A stretch of 10,971 nt of DNA from Porodaedalea pini (lineage: Eukaryota; Basidiomycota; Agaricomycetes; Hymenochaetales; Hymenochaetaceae), in the NCBI GenBank assembly GCA_002794775.1, contig NBAY01000200.1:1-10971 (forward strand), read 5' to 3'. Both the position numbers and the translations under genes were made by a program. Shown in pieces: positions 1 through 7,888 of the stretch (position 1 is the stretch's first letter; every line of letters starts with the position of its first letter). The notes beneath the pieces are model-generated. The model was not told where the DNA came from and did no database searches. It worked only from the letters and a program-made list of their open reading frames with translations.

Positions 1-2020
1 CAAACGGCCGCAGATGCCGACTCTGCTGAGGGTCAGCGCATCCCAATTTCTGCACGCGAGATCGGCTCAACGGAGATTTTCGCGACCTCGTTACAACACT
101 CGCCCAACGGCCGCTTTATTACCGTGGTTGGTGACGGCGAGTACATTATTTACACTGCACTCGCCTGGCGAAACAAGGCCTTTGGGTCTGGTTCTTCATT
201 TGCGTGGGCTGGAGACTCCAATACGTACGCTGTGCTAGAGGGTCGGACAAAGGTTCGGCTATTCAAAAGCTTCAAGGAACGGGGAGGTGCGGGCCTGAAG
301 GGCGTTGGCTCATGGCCAATTGAGGGGTTGCATGGTGGTACTCTTTTAAGTGCCCGCTCGAGCGGTTTCGTCGTCTTCTGGGATTGGGAGTCTGGCGAGA
401 TCGTTCGACGAATTGACGTCGAGTCCAAAAACGTTCGTTTCATGTTACACTATGACTGGGATGGTGGAGCCTGACAATTCTACCTAGATCTCGTGGTCTG
501 GTACAGGAAACCTCGTAGCGATTGCTGCCGATGACTCCTTCTATATCCTTCGCTTCGATAGGGAGGCCTACAACACAGCTTTAGAGTCCGGTGTTACTAT
601 CGGGGACGAGGGTGTTGAGGAAGCCTTCGAAGTCATTGCCGACATATCTGAGAGGTAATACTCAGACTTTGGTTCTAAGGGCTGAGCAAGTGTGCTGATG
701 TCAGGGCAGTGTGAAAACGTGCAAATGGATAGGCGATTGTTTCATGTATACCAATGCAGCAAACCGCCTCAACTACCTTATCGGCAGCGAGACCCAGACT
801 GTGACGCACTTTGACAAGTGAGGGTCACTCACACTATTACTGTGCTTACCTTGTTCATCATTGATATTATAGCCCGATGTATTTGCTGGGCTACATCCCC
901 GCTCACAACCGCGTCTACTTGGCCGACAAGGACGTCAAAATCTATGGATACTCACTTTCGCTGAACTTGATCGAATACCAGTCGGCCATCCTTCGTGATG
1001 ACATGGACACCGCTGCTGAGATACTCCCATCTATACCCAAGGAGCAGCGGAACAAAGTTGCACGATTCCTCGAAGCTCGTGGTAAGTTTATTTGAGCGTT
1101 TCGCCCGTGCCGCACTATCCTAACGCCCATTTGTCTAGATCTGAAGGAGCTAGCACTCCAGGTCACAACCGACCCAGACCACAAGTTTGACCTTTCATTG
1201 CAACTTGACGACCTTGATGCGGCACTCGAGATTGTGCGTGCATTACCCGAAACCGAGGCGGAGGCAAAGTGGAAAGCTGTAGGTGACCGTGCGCTGGCTG
1301 TATGGCGCTTCGATCTCGCACGTGAATGCTTCGAGAAAGCAAGCGACCTCAGCGCGCTTATGCTTCTGCTCCTGGCGATCGGCGATAGGGATGGACTAAC
1401 AAAGCTCGCTTCACAGGCTGGTACGCTTTCATGCAGTTGTTGAGCGACTTCTTTTTTCTGACTGTGGTCTGTTGGTTTACAGAGGCGAAGGGTCAGAACA
1501 ACCTGGCGTTCGCTAGCAGGCTGCAGCTTGGTGACACGGAGGCTTGTGTCGATCTACTTGTGAAGACGGAGCGTGCACCTGAAGCAGCCCTCTTCGCACG
1601 CACCTACGCACCGAGGTATTATATTTTCATCCCCTGCGAGAGCAGTCATAGTTGAAACATTATACTCGCATTATTGTAGCTTGGTGCCAAAAGCGGTGGA
1701 CGCATGGCGTGGCGACCTCGAGTCCGAGAACCGCAAAAAGCTGGCGGCGGCTATTGCCTCTCCCGCAGAGAACCCGGAGCTGTTTACTGAAGGTTGGGAG
1801 GCGGCTCTTGAGCAGGAGACAGCGATCAAGACGCGCGGGTCCGGCGTCACAGTGAACGGGCGTAGTCTTGCGCATAGCGGTGAGTCGTCTCCTTGTTTTC
1901 GCATGCTATATAGCCCCATCGCTTAATTCTGCATATTCACTCGGCTTATTAGTATCTTCTCCGACTGCGCCAGAAGAACCCGAGTCGCCAGAGTCGCTGT
2001 CTGACGAGTCGGATCCCTAA
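1..2020 (+). CDS. SEC27: Coatomer subunit beta' (COPI coat), 3' part, 5' end outside window
   Basis: This is a subunit of the COPI coat, which drives Golgi-to-ER and intra-Golgi retrograde vesicle transport and whose N-terminal propellers bind dilysine cargo. Eight exons join in frame: 1-432, 488-654, 710-817, 873-1081, 1139-1420, 1483-1615, 1680-1879 and 1953-2020. The introns are 55, 55, 55, 57, 62, 64 and 73 bp, all GT..AG. They give 532 residues ending at TAA 2018-2020. Recognisable family blocks are GDGEYIIYTAL (about residue 45), WIGDCFMYTNAANRLNY, MYLLGYIPAHNRVYL (about 238), IPKEQRNKVARFLEARG and ARTYAPSLVPKAVDAWR. Residues 1 to about 245 are the end of the second WD40 propeller region, and about 260-510 are the alpha-solenoid. 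The tail at 511-532 is acidic and Ser/Pro/Glu-rich. Roughly the first 350-400 residues of a protein normally near 850-900 are missing because the window starts inside the gene. Every join restores family sequence, so identification is firm; exact splice sites are inferred. Confidence 0.95.
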
Positions 2021-2028
2021 TGTATATA
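2021..2028 (+). promoter_or_regulatory. TGTATATA directly after the SEC27 stop codon
   Basis: The eight bases directly after the TAA stop read TGTATATA. This fits the UGUAnAUA consensus bound by Puf3/Pumilio proteins and is also a TATATA-type 3'-end efficiency element as known from yeast. The match is seen in the sequence; a role in mRNA stability or 3'-end formation is inferred. No canonical AATAAA follows closely on this strand. Confidence 0.25.
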
Positions 2029-2453
2029 ATTGCCTGTTATGTCTCTGTCATGCGTGTAATTCATGAAGTGTGTAACGGAGGCGACCAGCCTGGCGGATGT
2101 GACTTGGGCTATCAATCAGTGCTGGATCTTTTGCGCAGGTGGAGGATCTGACAGACTGCTCCTAGTCACCACTCATGCAAAGTAGATGAGTGAGCTAAGG
2201 CGGGTAATACTACACTGCATTTATAGTCAGTAGCTTGCAAGTGCTTAGAATACAAGATGAACAGGGCCTGGAGACCAGGTATACCCGAAAGAGGAATGAT
2301 GATGATAGCAACGGAGTGAACGCGACAAGAGTGAACGAAGGGACGAAATAGCCCATACAATAACGAACAGAAAGCGTATACAATAGATGTGGATGATATA
2401 CAAAGGCGTGCAAAGACGAATCGAGACTGCGTCGACAGCAAATCCATCAGTCA
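2029..2453. other. Convergent intergenic region holding two 3' UTRs
   Basis: This stretch separates the SEC27 stop from the stop of the minus-strand gene at 2454, so both 3' untranslated regions and both poly(A) sites should lie here. The minus-strand reading is T-rich with TGTAT-type stretches (around 2385-2400), as expected near fungal cleavage sites, but there is no clear AATAAA. Open frames on the minus strand here overlap one another in different frames, are Ser/Leu/Ile-rich as random T-rich DNA would give, and carry no domain. I see no gene. Confidence 0.5.
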
Positions 2454-3769
2454 TTAATGGCGCAGAGAAGTGGCGCCGGACCGCGGCTCACTGAAGTCAT
2501 GTACCCAACTTTTGTCACTAGAGTCGTCGCTGGAGCCGCCGCCGGACGAATCGCTGGAAGAATCGCTGGAAGCATCGCTCAGTTCGTCAAGGCCATCCTG
2601 TTCAGCAGTATTTCCGACAACAAATGTAAGACCGTCATGATGTTCGTCTTCTGATGCGAACACGGGAATAGAATCGTACGAGTGCGAGCCGTGGGATAAC
2701 ATATCTTCGTCGTCCGAAAGCACAAAGGACTCGGAGACCGGCGAGATTAGTTCGCTGGGCGGGAAGGAGCGAAATTCGTACGTCGGGGATTGTGCACTGA
2801 CGAAGGAAGCGGACACGTCGGTAACTGTCCTGGACATCGATGGAGCAAATAGATCCGGATGAGGTTCTGGCGACAGAGTCTGAGGAAGCGGGGCATCACT
2901 CGTAGAAGGGATGGGGAGTTGGACGCGCGGCAACATCAAAGTTGAGACACTGGTCGACTCGAGCAGATCCGGATGCATTTCCGGCGATGAGGGCGCCATC
3001 AGGTCACTCTCAGAGGGAGTAGGCAACTGAATACGCGGCGACATTGCAATGGGCGAGGACGCACGCGATACACTCAGTGAGATATCGCGAGACTTTGGAG
3101 ACGCTGATGGAAGCGTAGCTGACTCTGAGCCTAGCTCGAACGGCGACAGTGAGGGTGAGAGCGTCGGCGAACGCGACGTCTGCACACCTGTCCAAGGGTT
3201 GGGCTCCGGCACAAGCGGCACAAATGGGATGTCATCTCCGTTGGGCTGTAGCAACATATACCGTAAGTTCATTTCCAAAGATTTCATTGAGATAACTAAG
3301 CGTACAACATCCATGAGCCCTGGCGCAGCCAAGTCTTCAGTTCCTGGCACATCCGCATTTTGGCACTCATTTCTGAGTCCTGAAGTTGGTGGAATGGCTG
3401 TGGTACTGCTACCATTGTCGGTCGTGGATATATCCAAATCTTTCTTCTCATGTATGGACTCAGGCTTATGTGCTGGATTCGCCGTGTTTGTGGAGTGAGG
3501 CGGGACAAGCTGCTGTTGCGCATGCTTCACGCCCCTGCGAGCCGTACGCTCCTCGACACTAGTACTTTCCTGCCCACTCTGCGATGAGTCGGGTTCGTCA
3601 GAAAATAAATACTATGGGGGACACAAAACAAAAGCGACCATGATGAATAGCGCGACGTTGATCAGTGACGATCCGAGTTTACCTCCGCTACGTAAACGAT
3701 GGCGACGGCGACGGCGACGATGCCAAAAGCGATGGCACTGATTTTAGCTGCACCACGAAGTAGGGACAT
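2454..3769 (-). CDS. Single-pass membrane protein with long Ser/Pro- and Ser/Asp-rich region, function unknown
   Basis: I do not recognise this protein. Two exons (3769-3683 and 3611-2454) join in phase 0 across a 71-bp intron to give 414 residues. Exon 1 encodes 29 residues whose positions about 7-27 form one hydrophobic segment (Ala/Ile/Val-rich), a membrane anchor or uncleaved signal anchor. Exon 2 has no ATG near its start; it is open only back to a TAG that is itself the intron's acceptor (..CCATAG), which supports the splice. The rest is mostly disordered: polar to about residue 120, a helical stretch around 128-148 (GLMDVVRLVISMKSLEMNLR), Ser-Pro motifs, a two-copy repeat (221-246 and 257-284), then an acidic Ser/Asp/Gly tail (about 370-398). 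ATG 3769 has A at -3; an in-frame ATG at 3865 has a weaker context. Function is open. Gene reality is moderately supported by the long frame and the clean splice. Confidence 0.7.
2548..2580 (-). repeat. 12-bp microsatellite coding the acidic Ser/Asp tail
   Basis: On the + strand, GAATCGCTGGAA occurs at 2548-2559 and 2560-2571, followed by a partial third copy to 2580. On the minus strand it codes the SSDSSSDSS stretch in frame. The unit is a multiple of three, so copy-number change would lengthen or shorten the acidic tail without a frameshift. Confidence 0.7.
2847..3038 (-). repeat. Two-copy internal protein repeat, about 36 residues apart
   Basis: The copies lie at 2961-3038 and 2847-2930. 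They encode PRIQLPTPSESD...MHPDLL and PRVQLPIPSTSD...PHPDLF. The DNA copies are diverged (for example AGATCCGGATG is kept in both), so this is an old duplication within the disordered part of the 414-residue protein. The kept residues are the PR(I/V)QLP(T/I)PS core and the HPDL(L/F) end, suggesting short linear motifs are being retained. Confidence 0.75.
3612..3682 (-). other. Intron joining the membrane-anchor exon to the long exon
   Basis: On the minus strand the sequence reads GAG|GTAAAC, then CACTGATC as a possible branch site, then CCCCCATAG|TAT. Both sides are phase 0, and removing these 71 bases joins a frame that has a start but no body to a frame that has a body but no start. The size matches the other introns in the window. 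The join is inferred from sequence only. Confidence 0.7.
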
Positions 3770-4245
3770 AGTTGAAGAATGAGTAGAGATATCAGATGCG
3801 TCGCGGTTGTGGTTGCAGTGTGTTAAGAGCGAGGACTGCTGGATATGTATGGGAGTGCCGATCATTCGCCAAATGTTGGACTTGTGCGTTGAAAACCAGT
3901 AATTTTATTTGCTGGTATTCTGCCATCACTTCCCCAAAGCGAACATCTAATCCCCCAGCAGATGTATTATACGGGCTCCCAGAAGCGCATAAATTGGTCT
4001 GGTGTCTGAGACTTCTCAGAATCAATGGAAGATCGTACACATTTTTGCAATAAATTGTGACTAGGGTATTATGGCTATTGAGTAAAGTTCGTGTAAAGTC
4101 CAAAAAGGTCCGCGTGCAAAGTGCAATAAAATAGTGCGTAAAAACGAGGGAGCGGGGGTATGTATGTTTACCTGATAAGTCCATTGAAGCCAGAAGGGAA
4201 AACGGAAGAAAAATGTCCAGGAGGGGGGAAGAGTTCATGACAGAC
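3770..4245. other. Intergenic: 3' end of the lectin gene and 5' region of the membrane-protein gene
   Basis: Both flanking genes are on the minus strand, so this interval holds the lectin 3' UTR on the right and the promoter/leader of the 414-residue protein on the left. It is AT-rich in the middle (4040-4130). The minus strand is open from 4238 to 3792 (148 codons), but the translation shows no domain and starts within a few bases of the lectin's probable poly(A) signal, so I do not call it a gene. No clear TATA element is placed. Confidence 0.45.
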
Positions 4246-4251
4246 TTTATT
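4246..4251 (-). terminator. AATAAA overlapping the lectin stop codon (possible poly(A) signal)
   Basis: The minus strand reads ..GCT AAA TAA AG.., so the final Lys codon and the TAA stop contain AATAAA. Fungal poly(A) signals are degenerate, and this could be chance composition. If used, the 3' UTR would be very short. Confidence 0.3.
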
Positions 4252-5525
4252 TAGCGGTCGCTGTCGGGATAGCTACCACGCGTTCGAAGGCACGGCGTCT
4301 CTTGAGGGGGGAGACGCTGACGGTCGGGACGGTGGCGCAGTTGCTCGAGCTCGCTGCAGGGTGCGCCGAAGGCGTGGGATTCACGCCCTGGTACCACGTC
4401 GACGTGCCATATACACCCATCGGCTCGTCATCGTCTCCGTCGCAGCTCTCGAACACGCCGGAATCGTAATTCGCAGGCATGTTCCAGTAGCAACCCATCA
4501 CATCGTAGATGTGTTGACAGTTGCGCGCAGCATTGGGACCCGTGCACGCGCGGAAGCAGAACTCGGTGTCAGAGATGAAGGACGTCCATTCGTGGTATTG
4601 GAGGTTCGCGCCGAAGGTGCTGCCGTAGACGAGTCCGCCGACGGGGTTGCCGTTCCCGTCTGCGCCGTGCGGGTCGAGCTCTCCGCCCGCGTCACCTGAG
4701 GGGATGTTGATCTTCGTAAAGTCGCCCACACCGGTCACCTGCACGTAGTCTGGCGTCTTGACGAAATGCACGCCTTGGAGAGCGCCATTCGGGATCGTGC
4801 GCGCGCCGCGCCCGGACTTCGTGCACCAGGCGACCTCGACGCGTTCGGTGTCGCCGATCGTGCCCTCACTCGGTGGAGCCCAGAGACAGAAGTCATCGAC
4901 GTCGTTGAGCCATACGGTCTGGCAATTTGAGTCTTGCGAGGTCCCCGTGCCGCAGCTATTGTAGCCCGACTGGCCGGACTCGGACTGCTGAGGGAGCGCG
5001 CTGATGTGGTAGCCCGTGTTCCAGACCTGATTTGGGTTTCCGTTGGTGCACGTCCATATCTGAGGCAGGTTCCCATTGGTTAGGGAGCCGTCGGTGAGGT
5101 CAACGCATTTGCCGTGGTTCGTCCATGAGAGGCTATATTATAATCAGATGTCAAAGAAAAACAAAGAGAATATGAGAGACGTACCGGTAATCGCCGGTGT
5201 AATAAAATTGCTGGTTTGGGTCGCTATTCGTGCTGCAGTCCCAAATCTGGAGCTTCGTCCCGTCCGCGTCCTGTCCATCGATGACATCGAGGCATTTGGA
5301 TTTGTTAAAGAGCTTGACGGAGCCGTCCTCAAACGTCCACTGCTGTGCATCGGCACCCGTGCAGGACTGAATGGAGACTGTCGCACCGTTAGTGTTGCTC
5401 GCGGCGGTAAGGCACTTGCCAGCATTGTTCCCCGGTTCAATGAGCACGGGCGAGAGGTAGGCGGGTGTCTGCGCGCTGACGGCGGCGACGAGGAGAGAGG
5501 TAAGGATGAACTTGACGGAGATCAT
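4247..5525 (-). CDS. Secreted ricin-B-type (CBM13-like) lectin with conserved-looking C-terminal domain
   Basis: A 408-residue secreted protein from two exons (5525-5185 and 5132-4247) joined across a 52-bp intron. Residues 1-18 are a signal peptide (hydrophobic FILTSLLVAAVSA, likely cut before QTP). Residues about 25-155 form one complete beta-trefoil. QQW (61-63), QQF (105-107) and QVW (149-151) are spaced exactly 44 residues apart, with paired CLDVIDG (78-84) and CVDLTDG (123-129) blocks, so it probably binds sugar at the cell surface or outside. Residues about 165-375 form a second domain with many cysteines and aromatics (VDDFCLWAPP, VHFVKTPDYVQVTGVGD, EFCFRAC, QHIYDVMGCYWNMP, EPMGVYGTSTWYQG). 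It looks like a domain shared by secreted basidiomycete proteins, but I cannot name it. A Ser/Pro/Thr linker and a KRRR cluster (391-394) precede the end; there is no GPI-type hydrophobic tail. The start has GCCGCC directly before ATG. It has only the carbohydrate-binding fold, with no ricin A-type catalytic domain. Confidence 0.92.
5133..5184 (-). other. Intron in the lectin gene
   Basis: The minus strand reads TACCG|GTACGT ... TAATATAG|CCTC, 52 bp. It splits an Arg codon (residue 114) after its second base. Removing it runs the second trefoil repeat directly into the third, restoring the 44-residue QxW spacing, which confirms the junction. The retained intron would read on into YVSHILFVFL and stop. 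Confidence 0.9.
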
Positions 5526-5640
5526 GGCGGCGGGTGGTGAAAAGAACGTGGTGAGTATGGGTATAGATGAGAGGGAGATGAAGGATGCGGAAGAGATGCA
5601 CGAGGGACGGGTACGCTTTCTGCAAGATAATTTAAAGGAA
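5526..5640 (-). promoter_or_regulatory. Lectin leader and core promoter candidate
   Basis: Read on the minus strand, an AT-rich TTTAAATTA block lies at 5627-5635, about 100 bp before the ATG. It is followed by a pyrimidine-rich leader (CTCTTCCGCATCC, TTCATCTCCCTCTCATC) down to the ATG at 5525. CT-rich tracts before the start codon are usual for well-expressed fungal genes. Just upstream, GGCTGAC occurs twice on the + strand (5642-5648 and 5656-5662) and could be a factor site; this is inference. Confidence 0.4.
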
Positions 5641-7540
5641 TGGCTGACCGCTGCCGGCTGACGGCTCGGGAGCGGAAGACGCGTGCAAACGCGCATCAAT
5701 TCCAAATGGGGAAGAGCGCCCGTTGTGGGCGCGTGCCGTGAGGTTCGGCTATCCTCGTGACCTCATTCTTTATTGCTTGGCGGCGGACATTTTCGACCGT
5801 CGGCCGCGACGTAAAATAATATTAATGCAAAAACAAGGGCGCAGAAAATAGTTATAAATGTACGCTGCTCTTCATGGTTCTTATAAGACTTGATTCAAGC
5901 TCTTTTCCCCACTTTCCGTTCATTTTGCTGCCAAAATTGGTCCTGCACAGTGAGAGCTGAGGAATCGCCACTTTCTTGTTATTTATCCGTGGATTCCGAA
6001 CATATCAGCAGATGATGCGAGTTCGGCCGTACAGCAGCGACATTGGGCCAGGGTTGCATCATTAATTAATGCGCCTAGAACTTGAAGTACTTCGCAGCAA
6101 CTTCAGAGCAAGGCCAGTAATGAACTGAAACATAATTGTCAGTTTGATCAAGTGACGATACCGACGGAACAAACAAAAGTGTTCTGGGGGATGAAGCAGT
6201 CTGGAAGTCGCATTTATAAGTCAGATATTGAGCTGATTGCTTGATTATGATCCTGAAGTGTGAGGTGCTCAGAAAACAGCATATGATGCTCACATCGAGG
6301 GCCTCGGTACTTGCAAGCTCCGTCGGCCGTCATATAGAAGACCTGCCATCCTGTTTTTCCCCCATGGTCCATCCCTGGGGGCAAGGAAAGGAGGCGCGTT
6401 TCGGAGGGTCCTCGCCGGCTACATTCTGAGAAGACAACGTGCACATGTACATGTACATAGCGTACATCGGCTCATGAATTTAGTTCGAAGGAATCGTCAT
6501 GTGTCAATTCTTATTCAATGAGATTCTCAAACATGGTCCGAATTTCTAATAAAAGGATCAAACGAATATCAGTGAAACAAGACACGCAAACGCCGATGAA
6601 TTGACCGAGGATTGCGGAGGTGGACGCAATGGGCCAGGGACTCTAACCGTGTGGAAATAGCCATGTTCGTTTAGTGTCAAAAGGAAATAGACATTCCTGA
6701 CCTCTGGAATCCTCAATACAGTGGTTTTAATGAACATATGGACTGAACTGGGAAGTACTAGGGTGCAGATCTTCGGCATACATGTTAGATGAGACATCAA
6801 GGTTGGGGCGTCCGTAAGACTGCTACTGTTGGGTACAGCAGTTCAATGAATCCTTGCAGACTTCGGTAGAAATTAGCCTAGATAAATTAGCTTGAGCCCA
6901 AATGTTCTGAAAAGCACGAGGGACCGCCCTTAGGATTTGAGAATGCGCACTCAACAAATGATTAATCGCAGCTATCATCGCAAAGAAGCGAGACGACGGA
7001 GTGTTCTCAAGTAACGATCACTCTGAAGCGCTATTATGTTGGGAAGCCTGACCCAGTGGAAAGATCACTTTGTATGTTCGCTATCCTGCCATGAACAGTA
7101 TCCGGAAGAGACGCGACGCGTGTAAAGAAGCGTGGTTACCGACAGTCCTGGACTTGATTGAAGATGAGCGGCGCTAGAGGTAGCAATTCAGCGGAAGAGA
7201 CAAGGTAGCACCGTGTATGACATATTACCTCCCTGCATTGATAGCCCTAGGGTAGAGAATCGGCGTCGGAGTTGCTCTTGTATTATATTAGATCCAGCCT
7301 GCCAGAGAGCACGTATACTAAAGCTTTCCTAACTATTATTTTGCTGCTCTTGTAGACCGATACTCTGGAAGTAAATTACCAGAGGCCTTGAGGAGGGCAT
7401 TGGGCCATTGGACCATGGCGCATCACAAAATTTTGCATCAAATGATATACGCTTTTGGGAATGATAATGACGCAGTAATGATTGGACCAGACTAAATTAG
7501 GTTATATGTAGCTTTAATGGGATGACAAGGCTTCCTAAAG
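5641..7540. other. Gene-poor intergenic DNA, no supported gene
   Basis: All open frames here are 80 codons or fewer, overlap each other on both strands and show no family motif. A TATA-like TTATAAATG at 5852-5860 (+) is followed by a C/T-rich patch (5900-5925) and only very short frames (28 codons from 5873, 15 codons from 6012). ACATGTACATGTAC forms a short simple repeat near 6443-6456. A local GC-richer pocket (about 6290-6430) carries a 76-codon minus frame with no recognised domain. No tRNA T-loop/acceptor arrangement was found by eye. Decayed coding or mobile sequence cannot be excluded. Confidence 0.45.
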
Positions 7541-7755
7541 GCTTATAAGCATGCATAATAATTGTGCAAGGTTGTAAGGGTAATTTAAGACTTTCCACAA
7601 GGATATAAGGGCATGAAATAGTTGTACATATGTTTCATGCAAATGTAATGTGCTGGAAAGTCTGTCACTTCCATAATAAGCAAGGCGTAAGTTTTGCGAG
7701 CGTCTCATATACTTGTGCAAGACTTTGGTGGTTATATACGATGCTTATAAGCATC
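7541..7755. repeat. Palindrome-rich AT patch with nested inverted repeats, possible MITE-like remnant
   Basis: GCTTATAAGCAT occurs at 7541-7552 and 7743-7754; the right copy lies in a perfect 16-bp palindrome (7740-7755). Between them, AGACTTTCC (7588-7596) pairs with GGAAAGTCT (7655-7663), and GCATGAAA (7611-7618) pairs with TTTCATGC (7633-7640). Both pairs are centred on the same point (7625.5), giving an imperfect 76-bp hairpin with 26 of 38 positions paired. Near-identical CAAGGTTGTAAGGG and CAAGGATATAAGGG lie 31 bp apart (7567-7580 and 7598-7611). No coding sequence and no clear target-site duplication were seen. A decayed non-autonomous element is one reading; a structured 3' region is another. 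Confidence 0.4.
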
Positions 7756-7780
7756 TCTGCAAGTATTACACGGAAAGTAT

Positions 7781-7860
7781 AATTGCATTAAATACCTGAA
7801 GAACTATGTCGTATAACTACAATTGCATTAAATACATGAAGAACTATGCCGTATAATTAC
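7781..7860. repeat. 40-bp tandem duplication, two copies (37/40 identical)
   Basis: The copies 7781-7820 and 7821-7860 both begin AATTGCATTAAATAC and differ at three positions (7796/7836, 7809/7849 and 7817/7857). A partial match flanks the left side (AGTAT) and the right side (AAT). They lie 28 bases past the stop of the 877-residue gene, so they fall in its 3' UTR or at its cleavage site. The duplication is directly visible; any function is unknown. Confidence 0.85.
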
Positions 7861-7888
7861 AATGTATCCTATCCAATAATGAGTGATG

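Noticed and set aside
14..238. 74-codon + frame at the window start
   Set aside because: The +1 frame from base 1 reads clear coatomer beta' sequence through the same bases; this frame is a shadow.
2166..2454. Two overlapping minus frames in the convergent intergenic region
   Set aside because: They overlap in different frames, are T-rich random-looking hydrophobic sequence, and lie directly downstream of a stop codon where a 3' UTR is expected.
3049..3498. 149-codon + frame antisense to the 414-residue protein
   Set aside because: It mirrors a Ser-rich coding region whose antisense is often stop-free; the minus frame has the internal repeat and a supported splice.
3792..4238. 148-codon minus-strand frame between the membrane-protein and lectin genes
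   Set aside because: No domain, weak composition and AT-rich; it begins within ten bases of the lectin stop and most likely lies in the lectin 3' UTR and the next gene's leader.
4247..5525. Ricin-like toxin
   Set aside because: Only the sugar-binding beta-trefoil is present; there is no ribosome-inactivating A-chain domain, so it is called a lectin.
6600..6655. Possible tRNA on the minus strand (GGTTAGAGTCCC)
   Set aside because: The T-loop lacks the conserved TTC, and no acceptor or anticodon stem pairing could be built around it.
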